Below are positions 45,727-57,600 of a stretch of DNA of 64,000 nucleotides, in pieces (positions within the stretch are counted from its first letter, which is position 1; every line of letters begins with the position of its first letter). A program made the position numbers and the translations under genes. Source of the DNA: Spongilla lacustris (lineage: Eukaryota > Porifera > Demospongiae > Spongillida > Spongillidae); NCBI GenBank assembly GCA_949361645.1, contig OX442416.1:7880362-7944361 (forward strand). The letters are read 5' to 3'. The notes under the pieces are model-generated. The model did not search any database and was not told the origin of the DNA. It was given only the letters and a program-made list of their open reading frames with translations.

Positions 45727-46311
45727 CAGTAGCGGTCATAAAAAACTTTACGTATTTGATTATGCCGTGGCCATAGTACGGTCTGCCATACGTATGGTAC
45801 GCTATCACAGACGTACGGTATGATTACGGCCGTACTTGAGTATCCAATAAGTAAACAGCTAGCTAGCGTATCTACTTAGTCACTACGTAGCGCTTCAGTG
45901 AGGTTAGCTCTTGCCCAATCCTGACGCTTCACCTTGTTTGCGTCACGAATCATCTGGCAATAAGCGCTATCTCACCTTTCGAAAGAAGTAGCCGCGTGGA
46001 GATCGGACGTCTCAAATGGTCATTGACGATCGCCATGATTTCTGCGGTAACGGCACCCTGTGGCTTGGTACCGCTTAATGAGTTTGAGTGCTATCAGTCC
46101 TTAGAAAAGAATCCGCAGCTTCTTGTAACGCTAAGGATGCACCCGGGTTTATAGGTAGCGGTACATGTACATACGCGGCATCAGGCATTATTATCATATA
46201 AAACACGGGCGTTGTACGGCACGCCTATTGCCATGTACGTTACGTTTACGGTTATACCGTACTACGGCCACGGCGTAAATAACTACGTATATTTATTTAT
46301 GACCGCTACTG
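45727..46311. mobile_element. 585-bp MITE with TA target duplication
   Basis: CAGTAGCGGTCATAAA at the left end and TTTATGACCGCTACTG at the right end are exact inverses, flanked by TA on both sides (45725-45726 and 46312-46313). The TIRs extend as imperfect inverses through GCCGTGGCC and GTACGGT. No coding capacity. CAGT ends plus TA duplication fit ISL2EU or Tc1/mariner-type elements. Confidence 0.75.
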
Positions 46312-46378
46312 TATGTGTCATGTATAAAATGTATATGTACATGTACATGTAATGACAACATGTTCATGTGACACATTA

Positions 46379-47823
46379 CCAAAGTTGAAAGACACAAGTA
46401 AGGAAGCAAAAGATGATGCTGTCAATAATGATGCTGTAGATGAAGATGATGATGTATTAATTAGTGACACTGGTAAGAATTGTTTATATGCATGATTCTC
46501 TGTTGATATGCTTTTACTTTTATTACATTTAGATTCTATCCAACTGGAACTAGAACTTATGGAACTTAAGGAACTAATCCATTATCTTCGAACCAGTCAA
46601 GATGCAACCATCCAGCTGTTGGAATCACCGTCACTGAGGTAAACAGAAGTTTATGTGACTCTATGTGCCTTGTTAACAGTGGTTATTTAAAGCCTACAGC
46701 AACCAATTCCACAACTACAGCTGTTCCTACCACCGCCACTGAGGTAAATGTTACTCTATGCATCTGTTAACTGACCATTTATTAGAGGATTTAAATGGTT
46801 GTGATGACATTTATAGTTACGAGCAACCTCAAAATATAAGTGAATCAAGTAAGAGTAATTATGTCGCGAAAGTCTCTTATGAAATTCAAATTTTAGATCC
46901 ATTGCTTTTAGAGATGGAGGTTGCTGAGATTGACCAATATGTGAAGGGGTTAAAGGCAGTATTAACCTCAACCAATGAGATAGTACACTCCATCTTGAAG
47001 ACACAAGACCTTCTGCAGCAGTCTATATCCACCATCATATCTCGTCTCTATCGTCTTGATCAATTAATAATAGCTCTGATCCCTGTACCTCAGAGACCAG
47101 ATCCTAATCCCAGTACAGTTCAACAGTCACCATCATCTCATCCAGTCCAACAGTCACAATTGTCTGTGTCAACAACTTGGCAACCATCCACTTCAGTCCA
47201 ACAGTCACCATCATCTCTACCAACAACTTGGCAACCATCCGTTTCAGTCCAACTGTCACCATCATCTGTACCAACAACTTGGCAACCATCCACTCCAGTT
47301 CAGTCAGTACAATCGTCTCTACCAACAATTATCAGCCCTGCTCATGCCATCAGTTACAGGCAGTTGGCACCAGTATCTCAGCAGTTTTTGGAGCCGACTT
47401 CGGATTCTGCAAGCACCAGCACTGGCCATGTATCTTGCCCAACTCCACTTCCTGTGAGGAATAATTCTAAAATTGGCAAGACTATTCTGGACTCCAGTGA
47501 AATTGATAAGACGGGGCTAAAAAGTGTGGTCTGTTATCTACTCTAGCCACTATTTGTGCAATACTGCAAAACTTTCAACACTTGCAGTGAAACTATGTAG
47601 AGATACCTTTTTTGGTGGCAAGATCCTGGCACGTTGCACTGTAGCTGGTGAAAGGGAGTATCCTGGTCTGCTGATTACGTCACTTGAGCAGCTGAAAAGG
47701 GTCCTACTAATGCAACAACTACAGTTTTGGACGATACCAATGCAAGTTGAGCCCATTTGGAAGCATTGCTGTGAAGCAATAGGGCAAGGTTGTACAAGGC
47801 TGATGAAAGGAATGTCCGTGTAG
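46379..47823 (+). CDS. Second BEN-domain gene (possibly a pseudogene)
   Basis: Spliced plus-strand exons: about 46379-46472 (acidic, DEDDDVLISDT), 46533-46638 (helical, LELMELKELIHYLRTSQD), 46693-46743, and from about 46786. The last long exon has a coiled-coil-like region, then a Ser/Thr/Gln/Pro-rich linker with repeats of TTWQPSTSVQQSPSS type (47100-47300). A BEN domain follows: STLAVKLCRDTFFGGK, EQLKRVLLMQQ, PMQVEPIWKHCCEAIGQGC (47570-47800). A frame change near 47520-47545 separates linker and BEN domain, and the phase into the fourth exon is uncertain, so it may be inactive or mis-spliced in my model. The start is not identified. Confidence 0.55.
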
Positions 47824-47924
47824 ATGTAATGTATATCATATGCTGCTATACTGTATTACCCTGTACATGTGATCTTATGCATGGAGCCAGAGGGAAACAT
47901 GATGTGCACATGTATGGTGAGCCC

Positions 47925-48290
47925 ACTTCTCCCCCATGAAGGGTTCACTGCCCCTCTAAGTCACAACCCCCTCCTCCCCCATGAAAGGTTCACTGCCCCT
48001 CTACGTCACTACCCCTCCCCCATGAAGGGTTCATTGCCCCTCTACGTCACAACCTCCTCCTCCCCCATGAAAGGTTCACTGCCACAACCCCCTCCTCCCC
48101 ATGAAGGGTTCACTGCCACAACCCCATCCTCCCCCATGAAGGGTTCACTGCCACAACCCCCTCCTCCCCCATGAAGGGTTCACTGCCACAACCCCCTCCT
48201 CCCCCATGAAGGGTTCAATGCCACAACTCCCTCCTCCCCCATGAAGGGTTCACTGCTCAACCCCTCCTCCCCTTGAAGGTTTCTAAGATG
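47925..48290 (+). repeat. ~33-bp minisatellite
   Basis: About 10-11 copies of CTCCTCCCCCATGAAGGG, then TTCACTGCCACAACCCC, with shorter variants, directly 3' of the second BEN gene. Confidence 0.85.
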
Positions 48291-48324
48291 CAAAGAAACG
48301 TAGATACATGCACTATATATATAT

Positions 48325-48403
48325 GGGACAGTTTCCACAAAAACTATAGTGTTATAACGTTTGAATAACTATATCTTCCAAACGCTAAAGGCTATCGACT
48401 TCA
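48325..48403 (+). mobile_element. Solo terminal fragment of the A/B transposon family
   Basis: GGGACAGTTTCCACAAAA follows an (AT)n tract and continues as GTTATAACGTTTGAATAACT and ATATCTTCCAAACG, matching the outer TIR of element B with an internal deletion. The match ends near 48403, at the probable 5' edge of the DIRS element. Confidence 0.7.
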
Positions 48404-48491
48404 TACCGTTTAACGGTAGGTTAAATGGACTTAACATGCTGGGTCGGCAAATAATTGGTTCGGCAGTGGAGTTAACAGCTGGCGCGATCAT

Positions 48492-48689
48492 TTGAGGGAG
48501 ATGGATCAGCTGTCAGAGAAGGTGATTCAAGCCATTGCGAATAGGGTCATGAAGAAAATGGAGACGGGGATAAGCCTAAAACAACAGCTGTCAAGCATAG
48601 ATCCACCAGCGGGAGAGACCAGCGGTCGGTCTGAAGTCTCTGGAGGTGGGTCTGGTATAGGCGCGTACATTCGGGCATGGCGTCAATAA
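48492..48689 (+). CDS. Small open frame upstream of DIRS gag
   Basis: 66 codons with amphipathic helical content (DQLSEKVIQAIANRVMKKME) and a Gly/Ser tail. It may be a first gag exon of the DIRS element or chance. No family is recognised. Confidence 0.25.
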   Translation: MREMDQLSEKVIQAIANRVMKKMETGISLKQQLSSIDPPAGETSGRSEVSGGGSGIGAYIRAWRQ

Positions 48690-48799
48690 GCGCAATAACT
48701 GGAAATGGTCACTTCGAAGTGAAGCAGAACAATCTGCCCTGTACGATGAAATGCGCATCGCAAAAGGAAACGAGGGCAAGGAGTGTGGAAAATAAATAA

Positions 48800-49140
48800 T
48801 TAAAAAGGGGGACACATGCAGGGTCCCAATGCAAAAGGGACTTGTCCCAACTATGGCAAAATGGACACAGGGATCCGGTGCAAAAAAGACTAGCCGTCCC
48901 AGCTGAAGCAAAATGGACACAGGGTTCCGGTGCAAAAGGGACTAGCCATCTCAGCTAAAGCGAAACGGACACAGGGTTCTGGTGCAAAAAGGGACTGCTA
49001 AAGCAAAACAGTCACAGCTAGGGTTCCGGTGAAAATGGGACTACTGGGCCGCCCCAGCTAAAGCAGCGTTCCGGTGCAAAAGGGACTAACCCTATATAGC
49101 TAAAGCAAGACGGAACGAGGTGGTGCAAAAGGGACTCGTT
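48800..49140 (+). repeat. ~55-bp repeats in the DIRS 5' region
   Basis: About six degenerate copies containing GACACAGGGTTCCGGTGCAA, AAAGGGACTAGCC and CCCAGCTAAAGCAAAA. They lie between the small upstream frame and gag. Confidence 0.75.
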
Positions 49141-49303
49141 CAAGCTTTAATGCGAGGGACGTCTGCATGGCATGCCGTGTTAATAATGCATGGTTGCATG
49201 GGTTCTATAAGTGCACCCAACACGTTTAATGGTATATGATTAGGGAATAAGGGGCAAGGCTACTGAGGGCGAAAATAAATGGATGGCATGGTGATTAGAA
49301 TGT

Positions 49304-50140
49304 TTGTACACATATCTCTCCGCAACAGGCTCTAATCCTACAATTGCACTGCAAACCTTTGGGGAAAGCAGTACGGGAACCAGCAACCCAGCGGGGTCGG
49401 CAGATTTCGACAGCATGAATAGCGCCAATGCACTGCTGGTAGCAGGACTACGCATGTCCGATCTTTTAGGGATGGGGAGCGGAGCAACCAAGGTGTCCAT
49501 TGGCAGTGCTTTTCCACCCCTCCCTAAGAAGCTGGCTGAGCGCATCCAAAATCTTGAATTTGTAGATATGGCAGAGCTAAGACCCATACAGTGGCAGGAG
49601 GTACTGGAGCCTGAGGCTGACCCTCACAAATTTGTGATCCTCCCGGGCCATGAAATAGCTAGGGCAAGAAGACGGCCGGTGGAGGACATACATACCTGGT
49701 CGATCTGCTTCACGACCTTCATGGCCGCGGTGGGCCAGAAGCACCCTGCAATGATGGGTGAGATGCTTGCATACATGCAGCACATTCTGCGTGCACAAGC
49801 CGAATATGAAGGGCAGGCGTGGCGCGAATACGACATGTGTTTTCGGCAGATAGCAGCCGTGGCAGGCAATAAGATCTGGTCTCAACCTGACACACAGACC
49901 TATAACCTATGCTTCGTCGGAAGAGCCCGTAGGGTGGATCAGGCCAAAGGTGCCGGTCCGGCGGTCCCCAAATACAACCAGGAGAAAGCAGGAGGCAAGG
50001 CAAAAACAGACTGCTGCCTAATTTTCAACCGAGATGGATCGCGTCCCTATAGCACGAACTGTCGCTACCGGCATGCATGTTGCATCTGCCAGGGTCGGCA
50101 TCCAGCGGCACAATGCAAGAAGGCCGACCAGCGTTCGTAA
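49304..50140 (+). CDS. DIRS gag-like protein
   Basis: 278 codons without interruption. The middle (ELRPIQWQEVLEPEAD, then RPVEDIHTWSICFTTFMAA) and the C-terminal Cys/His motif (NCRYRHACCICQGRHPAAQC near residues 245-270) match the gag-like ORF1 of DIRS elements, thought to bind nucleic acid in the particle. The first codons (MYTYLSATGS) may be intron-derived, so the true start could be different. It precedes the RT frame by about 400 bp. Confidence 0.75.
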   Translation: MYTYLSATGSNPTIALQTFGESSTGTSNPAGSADFDSMNSANALLVAGLRMSDLLGMGSGATKVSIGSAFPPLPKKLAERIQNLEFVDMAELRPIQWQEVLEPEADPHKFVILPGHEIARARRRPVEDIHTWSICFTTFMAAVGQKHPAMMGEMLAYMQHILRAQAEYEGQAWREYDMCFRQIAAVAGNKIWSQPDTQTYNLCFVGRARRVDQAKGAGPAVPKYNQEKAGGKAKTDCCLIFNRDGSRPYSTNCRYRHACCICQGRHPAAQCKKADQRS

Positions 50141-50185
50141 AGGCTACTCACTAAATGCTGTAAAAGTCTGCATGGTAATTGTGTA

Positions 50186-50440
50186 TGGCCAATATTATTC
50201 TTATTCATGATGTCAGTTAATTAAGGGCGCGGTTTATTGGATTACACTATAGCCCGGCCGCGCTCCGTCCCCACCATACCCGGTGTGACGTACATAAACG
50301 GAGTAGGCATGGCCATTATTTTTATTATTCATGATGTCAGGTAATTAAGGGCGCGTTTTAAGGTATGTAATTGGATTACACTAGCCCGGTCGCGCTCCGT
50401 CTCCACCGTACCCGATGTGACGTACATAAACGAAGTAGGC
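50186..50440 (+). repeat. Tandem duplication of ~125-130 bp between DIRS gag and RT
   Basis: Two copies (about 50186-50309 and 50310-50440) share TTATTCATGATGTCAG, TAATTAAGGGCGCG, CGCGCTCCGTC and GTGACGTACATAAACG. The element's RT reading frame starts just after. Confidence 0.8.
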
Positions 50441-50514
50441 ATATGCGACATTACAACTGCTTTGCCCTCCCACAGAGGCAAGAAGCATGTAAATACACTG
50501 CAGAACTGCTAGGA

Positions 50515-51258
50515 ATGGACAGCTGCAGGCCCGTGCACCCGCCAGTGCTGCCATCTGTGTTAATGGTAGTACGTACACCCCTCAAAGTCCCAGAATGGGA
50601 CAGAATGCTCAGGGGCCACCCTGATGAAGCATTTGCACAGTACGTTTTATCAGGCTTACTCGGCAGATTCCGAATCGGCTTCGACTATTGACGGCACTTA
50701 TGCAAGCCGTCAAAGACCAACATGCGCTCAACATTGAGCAACCCAGCAGTTGTAGCGGACTATCTCCTAGATGAAGGCCGAGCGGGTCGCTTAATAGGTC
50801 CCTTGATCAAGTCTCCCGCAGTGGCGCCACAAGTAAGCCCGTTTGGCATGATACCAAAGGGCTCACAACCCGGGACGTGGAGACTAATTGTTGATCTATC
50901 ATCCCCACATGGCAGCAGCGTAAACGATGGGATCGATGAAATTCTCTGCTCCTTGTCATACGTGAGTGTGGACAAGGTAGCCAGTAAGATCCTCGAGCTA
51001 GGAGCAGGCAGCGAGATGGTCAAACTAGACACTAAAAGTGCGTACCGGATAGTACCTGTCCACCCGGACGGCCGACCCCTCTTAGGGATGGAGTGGGAGG
51101 GTCAGCTCTATATAGATACAGCACTTCCGTTTGGCCAAAGATCCTTACTGCAGTAGCTGATGCCATAATGAAAAAGCAGGGCATCCAAATCCTAGAGCAT
51201 TACCTCGATGACTTCATTTTGCTAGGATCTCCGGGAGCGAATGGGTGCCAGCAAAGCC
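50515..51258 (+). pseudogene. DIRS reverse transcriptase, first part
   Basis: TPLKVPEWDRMLRGHPDEAF and LLGRFRIGFDY form the conserved DIRS lead-in to RT. After a stop at 50689 come FGMIPKGSQPGTWRLIVDLS, VKLDTKSAYRIVPVHPDGRP and LPFGQRS. A frame change at 51137-51150 then leads to KILTAVADAIMKKQG and the catalytic HYLDDFILLG (51199-51230). The sequence stops at QQSL, where ISL2EU is inserted. RT would copy the RNA genome into cDNA; this one is broken by the stop, the frameshift and the insertion. Confidence 0.85.
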
Positions 51259-51260
51259 TA

Positions 51261-52130
51261 CAGTATGCGTCAGATTAAAGTTGGCGCTACGCATTACGGT
51301 GTAAAAGTACTACGCTCCGATCGCAAAAAATTACGATCGGAACGCAATTACCTCGTAAAATATTACGTTCTGTTACGAGCGGAAAATATTCCGTTATGGC
51401 CGTAATACGATTACGATGCTACTTCCACGCATTGTTTGGACATATGTCGGGTACATGATGAACATATCGAGACATGTTCCGTAGTTGAATGAACTAAAGC
51501 TGCTCGTAATCCCGCGCTAGGGTATCTAACTTATACAGAAACGCCCCTTGTGTGTACGATCAGTTTTTTAAAAATGAAAAAGGCTATTATTATTTTTTGG
51601 TTTAAGCTTTTAGAGCTCTTTCAACTTGTCCTTTTGTCTGTTCTGCAATCGCGTCTTCTGTTGGCAACAGTGGCGAGGTTATGTACAGGCAGCAATGTTA
51701 TTACTTCAGGTAAACCACAAGTGTACCACAGGGCACATGCGTATGATCTCATTAGCCACAGTCCGTTGCAAAGGAGCATTAAATCTACAGATGTTGGTAC
51801 CGTTCCTCTTTATCACTCGAAGTAGTATGAGAGGGAATTATGTACATTGAAAAGTATTCATTGTATTCATTTTCAAGGAAGGTCCCTGCTTTAGATCGAG
51901 TTCGCTCGTATATAAAAATGTAGAAAGCTTATCTTATGCCCCATCTTATAGCTAAACCAGCCAAATCAAACTTGCGAATTTTAACAGAAAGTTACTATAT
52001 ATGTATGTACATGTAATTCTACTTTAAAATTCATTTAGGGACAATCATCAACATAGTTGAAGGAGAAAAACGTGCTACATGTATCTTTCAAAGTTCCAAA
52101 TCATGAGGTGAATGAGTTGAATGAACTTTT
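51261..52130. other. ISL2EU left subterminal region, noncoding
   Basis: TIR followed by A/T-rich sequence with CCGTAAT-type motifs. No gene is supported. Confidence 0.5.
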
Positions 52131-52830
52131 CCAGCTCCTATAAGAGCCCTTACCGGCTAAGAGGGCCTATGGGTGTGGTCAATGGATGAGAAGTTATGGG
52201 GTTAATGAACTCTCCGGCTAAGAGAGCCCATGGGTGTGGTCAATGGATGAGAAGTTATGGGGTTAATGAACTCTCCGGCTAAGAGAGCCCATGGGTGTGG
52301 TCAATGAGTGAGATGTTGTGGGGTTAATGAACTCTCCGGCTATGAGGGCCTATGGGTGTGGTCAATGAGTGAAATGTTGTGGGGTTAATGAACTCCGGCT
52401 ATGAGGGCCTATGGGTGTGGTCAATGAGTGAGATGTTGTGGGGTTAATGAACTCCGGCTATGAGGGCCTATGGGTGTGGTCAATGAGTGAGATGTTGTGG
52501 GGTTAATGAACTCTCCGGCTAAGAGGGCCTATGGGTGTGGTCAATGGATGAGAAGATGAACTCTCCGGCTATGAGGGCCTATGGGTGTGGTCAATGGATG
52601 AGAAGTCATGGGGTTAATGAACTCTCCGGCTAAGAGGGCCCATGGGTGTGGTCAATGAGTGAGATGTTGTGGGGTTAATGAACTCTCCGGCTATGAGGGC
52701 CTATGGGTGTGGTCAATGAGTGAGATGTTGTGGGGTTAATGAACTCTCCAGCTATGAGGGCCCATTGGTGTGGTCAATGGGTGAGAAGTCATCGGGTTAA
52801 TCAACTCTCTGGCTAATAGGGCCTATTCAA
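52130..52830 (+). repeat. 61-bp minisatellite upstream of the ISL2EU transposase
   Basis: About 11 copies containing GTGTGGTCAATG, GTTAATGAACTCTCCGGCTA and GAGGGCCTATGG. The copy spacing of 61 bp was measured between 52173 and 52234. Confidence 0.9.
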
Positions 52831-53093
52831 TATCACTTTTATCTGTAAGCATGACTTCTGAAATAACATATGAGGTATCAGGGGGGGAGGTGCCTGTTTA
52901 CTCTCCGATAACCGCAACAGTGGTTTTAATAACCGCTAACGTACCACCGCTAACGTACCATAGAGGAGTTGCATGTGACGTCACGCGCGTCTTACATCAT
53001 GTGTATTGTTTACTTTCTTGTTGCGTTACGTCATGTTTTGTTCGTGCGTCATGTTTTGCTGCGTACGTCATCAATTTAGCGAGAGCGCTATTA

Positions 53094-54594
53094 ATGGAAC
53101 TCGATTGGTTGCCGTTAGTACACCGTGAAGAAAACGCTTTAGTAAAGGACAGTGAACACAGAGAGGAAATACCAGGAAACAGTCAAGACACAGAGGATAT
53201 ATTTGGAGACAGTGAAGGCATGGCAGAAGGTGGCGGTGAAGAGTTTGAAGACAGTGAAGACACAGATGAGATACCAGGAGACAGTGAAGATACAGAGGAG
53301 ATACCAGGAGATAGTGAAGACACAGAGGAGATACCAGGAGATAGTGAGGACACAGAGGAAATACAAGGAGACAGTGAAGACACAGAGGAGATACCAGGAG
53401 ATACTGAAGACACAGAAAAGATACCAGAAGACAATGAAGACACAGATGAGATACAAGGAGACAGTGAGGACACAGAGGAGATACAAGGAGACAGTGAAGA
53501 CACAGAGGAGATATTTGGAGACAGTGAAGGCATGGCAGAAGTCGACAGTGAAGAATCTGAAGTAGACAAGGTATGCAGTTGTACCATGTTCTCAAGTAGT
53601 GCATGCAAACCTGTTGCTCATGAGAAAAAGTTGAAACAAGTACTGCATGATAACCAATATCTACGGAATGAGATCAAGAATCTTAAGGCTACTATTAAAA
53701 GACTTTCATTGTCCTCAGAAGCTCTTGAAGCTGATTCAGCTAAACTACTTCACTACACTGGTATCCCAGATTGGACAGTTTTCAAAGCTCTGTTAGCACT
53801 TGTTGAACCTGCATTACCAGAAATGCGATCTGAATTAGAGTTGAGTAAATTCCAGAGACTCCTAATGTTTTTAATGAAAGTTAGATTAAATCTTCATGAT
53901 ATGGATCTTGCATATAGATTTAATGTTCACAAAAGTACAGTGTCACGAAACTTTCATGCGGTTCTAGATGCTTTGTATATTAGACTTCAACCTCTCATTA
54001 TATGGCCAGATAGGGAGACCCTTCGAAAGACCATGCCCTCATGTTTTTTTTGACAAATGCTGTGTCATAATTGATTGCACTGAGGTTTTTATAGAAAGAC
54101 CAAAGAACCTTTTGGCAAGAGCGCAGTGCTGGAGTAATTATAAGCACCATTCTACAATAAAATTCCTTTTAGGCATCACTCCTCAAGGAACTATTTCATA
54201 TGTGTCCAGATGTGTAGGTGGAAGAATGTTTGATAAGGAGATTGTGGAGAGATCTACTATTATGAATTACCTTCAGCCTGGGGATTTAGTTATCGCTGAT
54301 AGGGGATTTACAGGAGATAGTATGAGCATTGCAGAAGTTAAAACACCTCCGTTTACTAAAGGGAAGCTACAGTTGGATAAGTCAGATGTAGATTGGGGTC
54401 GTGAGTTATCATCAGTGCGTATTCATGTGGAACGTGTTATAGGGTCTCTAAAGCAGAAGTACACAATCCTGAACAGCATAATTCCAATTGCAACAATAGC
54501 TGCTAAAAGTGATCATCAATCAAGTATTGACAAATTGGTTAGGGTATGCTGTGTTTTAGTAAACTCTTGCCCCTCAGTTGTTCCACAAGACTAA
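53094..54594 (+). CDS. ISL2EU transposase (DDE_Tnp_4-like), one-base slip in a T run
   Basis: I prefer the start [14 protein letters not shown] at 53094; the frame is open from 52851 but upstream residues look noncoding. Next come about twelve copies of a 10-residue acidic repeat ([10 protein letters not shown], 30 bp), a coiled coil ([20 protein letters not shown]) and an HTH_Tnp_4-like domain ([32 protein letters not shown]). The DDE catalytic domain follows, with first Asp in VIIDCTEVF, second Asp in VIADRGF and Glu in [13 protein letters not shown]. Downstream of MPSCFF a run of eight T shifts the frame; seven would keep it open. That may be a sequencing error, a polymorphism or a disabling mutation. 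The protein cuts and rejoins the element's TIRs. It ends 64 bp from the convergent nuclease gene. Confidence 0.85.
53165..53540 (+). repeat. 30-bp coding minisatellite in the transposase
   Basis: GGAGACAGTGAAGACACAGA and GGAGATACCA units encode the acidic [10 protein letters not shown] repeats. Because 30 is divisible by 3, all frames stay open on both strands. Confidence 0.9.
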
Positions 54595-54658
54595 CCTGTG
54601 GGTGTCAATTGTCATGTGATTATTTGATGCATTTGATTTTTGAGAACCATATTGGTCA

Positions 54659-57600
54659 TCAGGATATTGATATTGCTATATTACATACATTCATCTGTGC
54701 CTGTACTTGATAGTAATAGCAGTGGTTCCGTTTCAATTTCCAATTACATTCATCTACCTTTTCCATACAAAACTCTCGATCTTCATCTTCACATACACCA
54801 TCCTTTATACAATGTGGACACTTTACCTCTAGAATCACCTTATCATTGCAGCAGTTACATTCAACAATTCCGTCTGGAGATGCACCAATGTATGGCCTTT
54901 CAAAAGACACATAAAAACCACATTGTTGTACTTGGACTTTGCTATGATTTTGTGCAATTATATCAATGTAAGCTTTTATGGCATCTTTCTCATGTTCATA
55001 TCCCCACCTGAGTTATAAAAGTATAATTCATGATCATTTAACAATGCTTAGTAATGAAGCAGCTACATGTATGGACAAGGGAGTACCTTGTAGCAGGTGT
55101 TGAGAACATAAATGCTTCTGGGTAACAGATCTGCTTTATAAGGCTTTGAGACGGCATTTGTGAACTTGTACAAGCTGCAGATTTAAATCGTGATGCAGTA
55201 ATCCTTCCTGCTCTGTACCTTGACCACATTTTGTTCACTGCTTGACCCTTGGTATAGCTCTCCAAATGCTGTATCTGTTCATTAGATACCTGTATAAATA
55301 TGTGTTATGATATATTATGTATGCATGATAATTCGTACCTTCAAAGTCTTTACAATATCCTCACACTTCTGCAATAGTGAAAGATAATCCATTTGCAGAT
55401 ACTCAGGTTCATACAGATCAGTGAGCAAGGGTGGAAGCAAGGAAGTAAAGCTGAGGGGGACAAACTGGTCAGCATAGGGAGGCACTACTTTTAGAATGCC
55501 AGGCTTGTGCTTAGCACCATTGATTGTTTTGAAAAACGTGTCAAGATCTGCCTCTGAAGGGGCATTAACACAGTGTGGCGCTTGGGTGTTACCATGACCT
55601 GAGCTGACAGCATTTTGATCTGTGCTTTTATGGTGTGCAAAACTGATCTCACGAACTTCACTTGGTATAACCTAAAGACACAAGCAGTGCATTGGCTGAT
55701 GTTATCCTGTGTTTTACCTCTTTGGCAGCAGGGAGCCATGAGCACTTTTGAGAGGTGCATGCACCTTCACCACTTCTCTGACACAATTCATATGCTCTGA
55801 CTAAACATGAAATCACAGCAGCTATATGAGAGCAAGCCTCGCCCAGTCTGCATAATATAAAAACATTTGTTTTGTTCAAAGCTTTTGTGTGCAAGTGTTA
55901 GACATACCCTGCCATACAAGTGCAATGTACACACAAAATCTGTCCACTTTCCTCAAGAATAACCCAAGGATCAAGGGCTGCTGCACTCATCCTTTGGGAG
56001 TGTTTAACCCTTGACCTGCGCTAATTAATATTCATGACGCATCACGTAATGCGGAGGATTTTTAAATAGAAATGTTCAAATTCGAGCGTACAAACGCTTG
56101 CGGGCTTTTCTCGAACGCGACGCGTCCGATGGAGCTGATTTTTTCAACATGAGTTGAGAAGTGTTTGTTCTAAACGATTTATATAATTTGAGCGCTAGGC
56201 GTGTACTTACGCATCGCTGCCGAACTTTGAGTGCGCGTATTTGGAATAGTGGAGCTATGCTCGCTCTCGAAGGAGCCCTGATACCTCAGTTATGTACGGT
56301 AAGTGTTTAAACTTGCGTTCCTGTGTACTTACATGCATTTACTTTTAGGTATCTTTCGGGACTGATCAACCACATTGATTGTATTGGCAGCTGGAAAGCT
56401 AGGTGATTCTTCAAACTTCCAGATGCTAATTAGAAATGATCTCTGGAATAAGCATCGCTATTACAGGTAAGTAAAAGGGATATAACATATTGAATTCCAT
56501 ATCATAGCGATGCAACCATGCCATAACTATATTCCCCCTTGTGCCACACCCATCCCCCCCCCTTGTGTAATAACCATGTTCCCCCTTGTGCTACAACTGT
56601 GTTACCCCCTTGCACCACAACTGTGTTACCCCCTTGTGCTACAACTGTGTTACCCCCTTGTGCCACAACTGTGTTACCCCCTTGCACCACAACTGTGTTA
56701 CCCCCTTGTGCTACAACTGTGTTACCCCCTTGTGCCACAACTGTGTTACCCCCTTGTGCCACAACTGTGTTACCCCCTTGTGCTACAACTGTGCTACCCC
56801 CTTGTGCGACAACTGTGTTACCCACTTGTACTACAACTGTGTTACTCCCTTGTGCTACAACTGTGTTACCCCCTTGCACCACAACTGTGCTACCCACTTG
56901 TGCTACAACTGTGTTACCCCCTTGTACCACAACTGTGTTACCCTCTTGCACCACAACTGTGTTACCCCCTTGCACCACAACTACCCCCTTGCACCACAAC
57001 TGTGTTACCCCCTTGCACCACAACTGTGTTACCCTCTTGCACCACAACTGTGTTACCCCCTTGCACCACAACTGTGCTACCCTCTTGCACCACAACTGTG
57101 TTACCCCCTTGTGCTACAACTGTGTTACTCCCTTGTGCTACAACTGTGTTACCCCCTTGCGTCACAACTGTGTTACCCCCTTGCGTCACAACTGTGTTAC
57201 TCCCTTGCACCACAACTGTGTTACCCCCTTGCGCCACAACTGTGTTACCCCCTTCGCCACAACTGTGTTCCTCCCTTGTACCACAACTGTGTTACCCCCT
57301 TGCATCACAACTGTGCTCCTCCCTTGAACCACAACTGTGTTACCCTCTTGCGTCATAACCAAGTTCCCCCTTGCCTCACAACTACATGTATGCTCCTCCC
57401 TTGCGCCACAACTGTGTTCCTCCTTTGTACCACAACTGTGTTACCCTCTTGCGCCACAACTGTGTTACCCTCTTGCACCACAACTGTGTTACCCCCTTGC
57501 ACCACAACTGTGTTACCCCCTTGCACCACAACTGTGTTACCCCCTTGCACCACAACTGTGTTACCCTCTTGCACCACAACTGTGTTACCCCCTTGCACCA

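Noticed and set aside
48325..48403. Possibility that the solo A/B tip belongs to a full element continuing into the DIRS sequence
   Set aside because: Similarity to the TIR ends near 48403 and the following sequence is DIRS-like; no second tip is found to the right.
53071..53608. Minus-strand frames of 115-177 codons opposite the ISL2EU transposase
   Set aside because: Mirror readings of the 30-bp coding repeat; the plus-strand frame continues into a real DDE domain.
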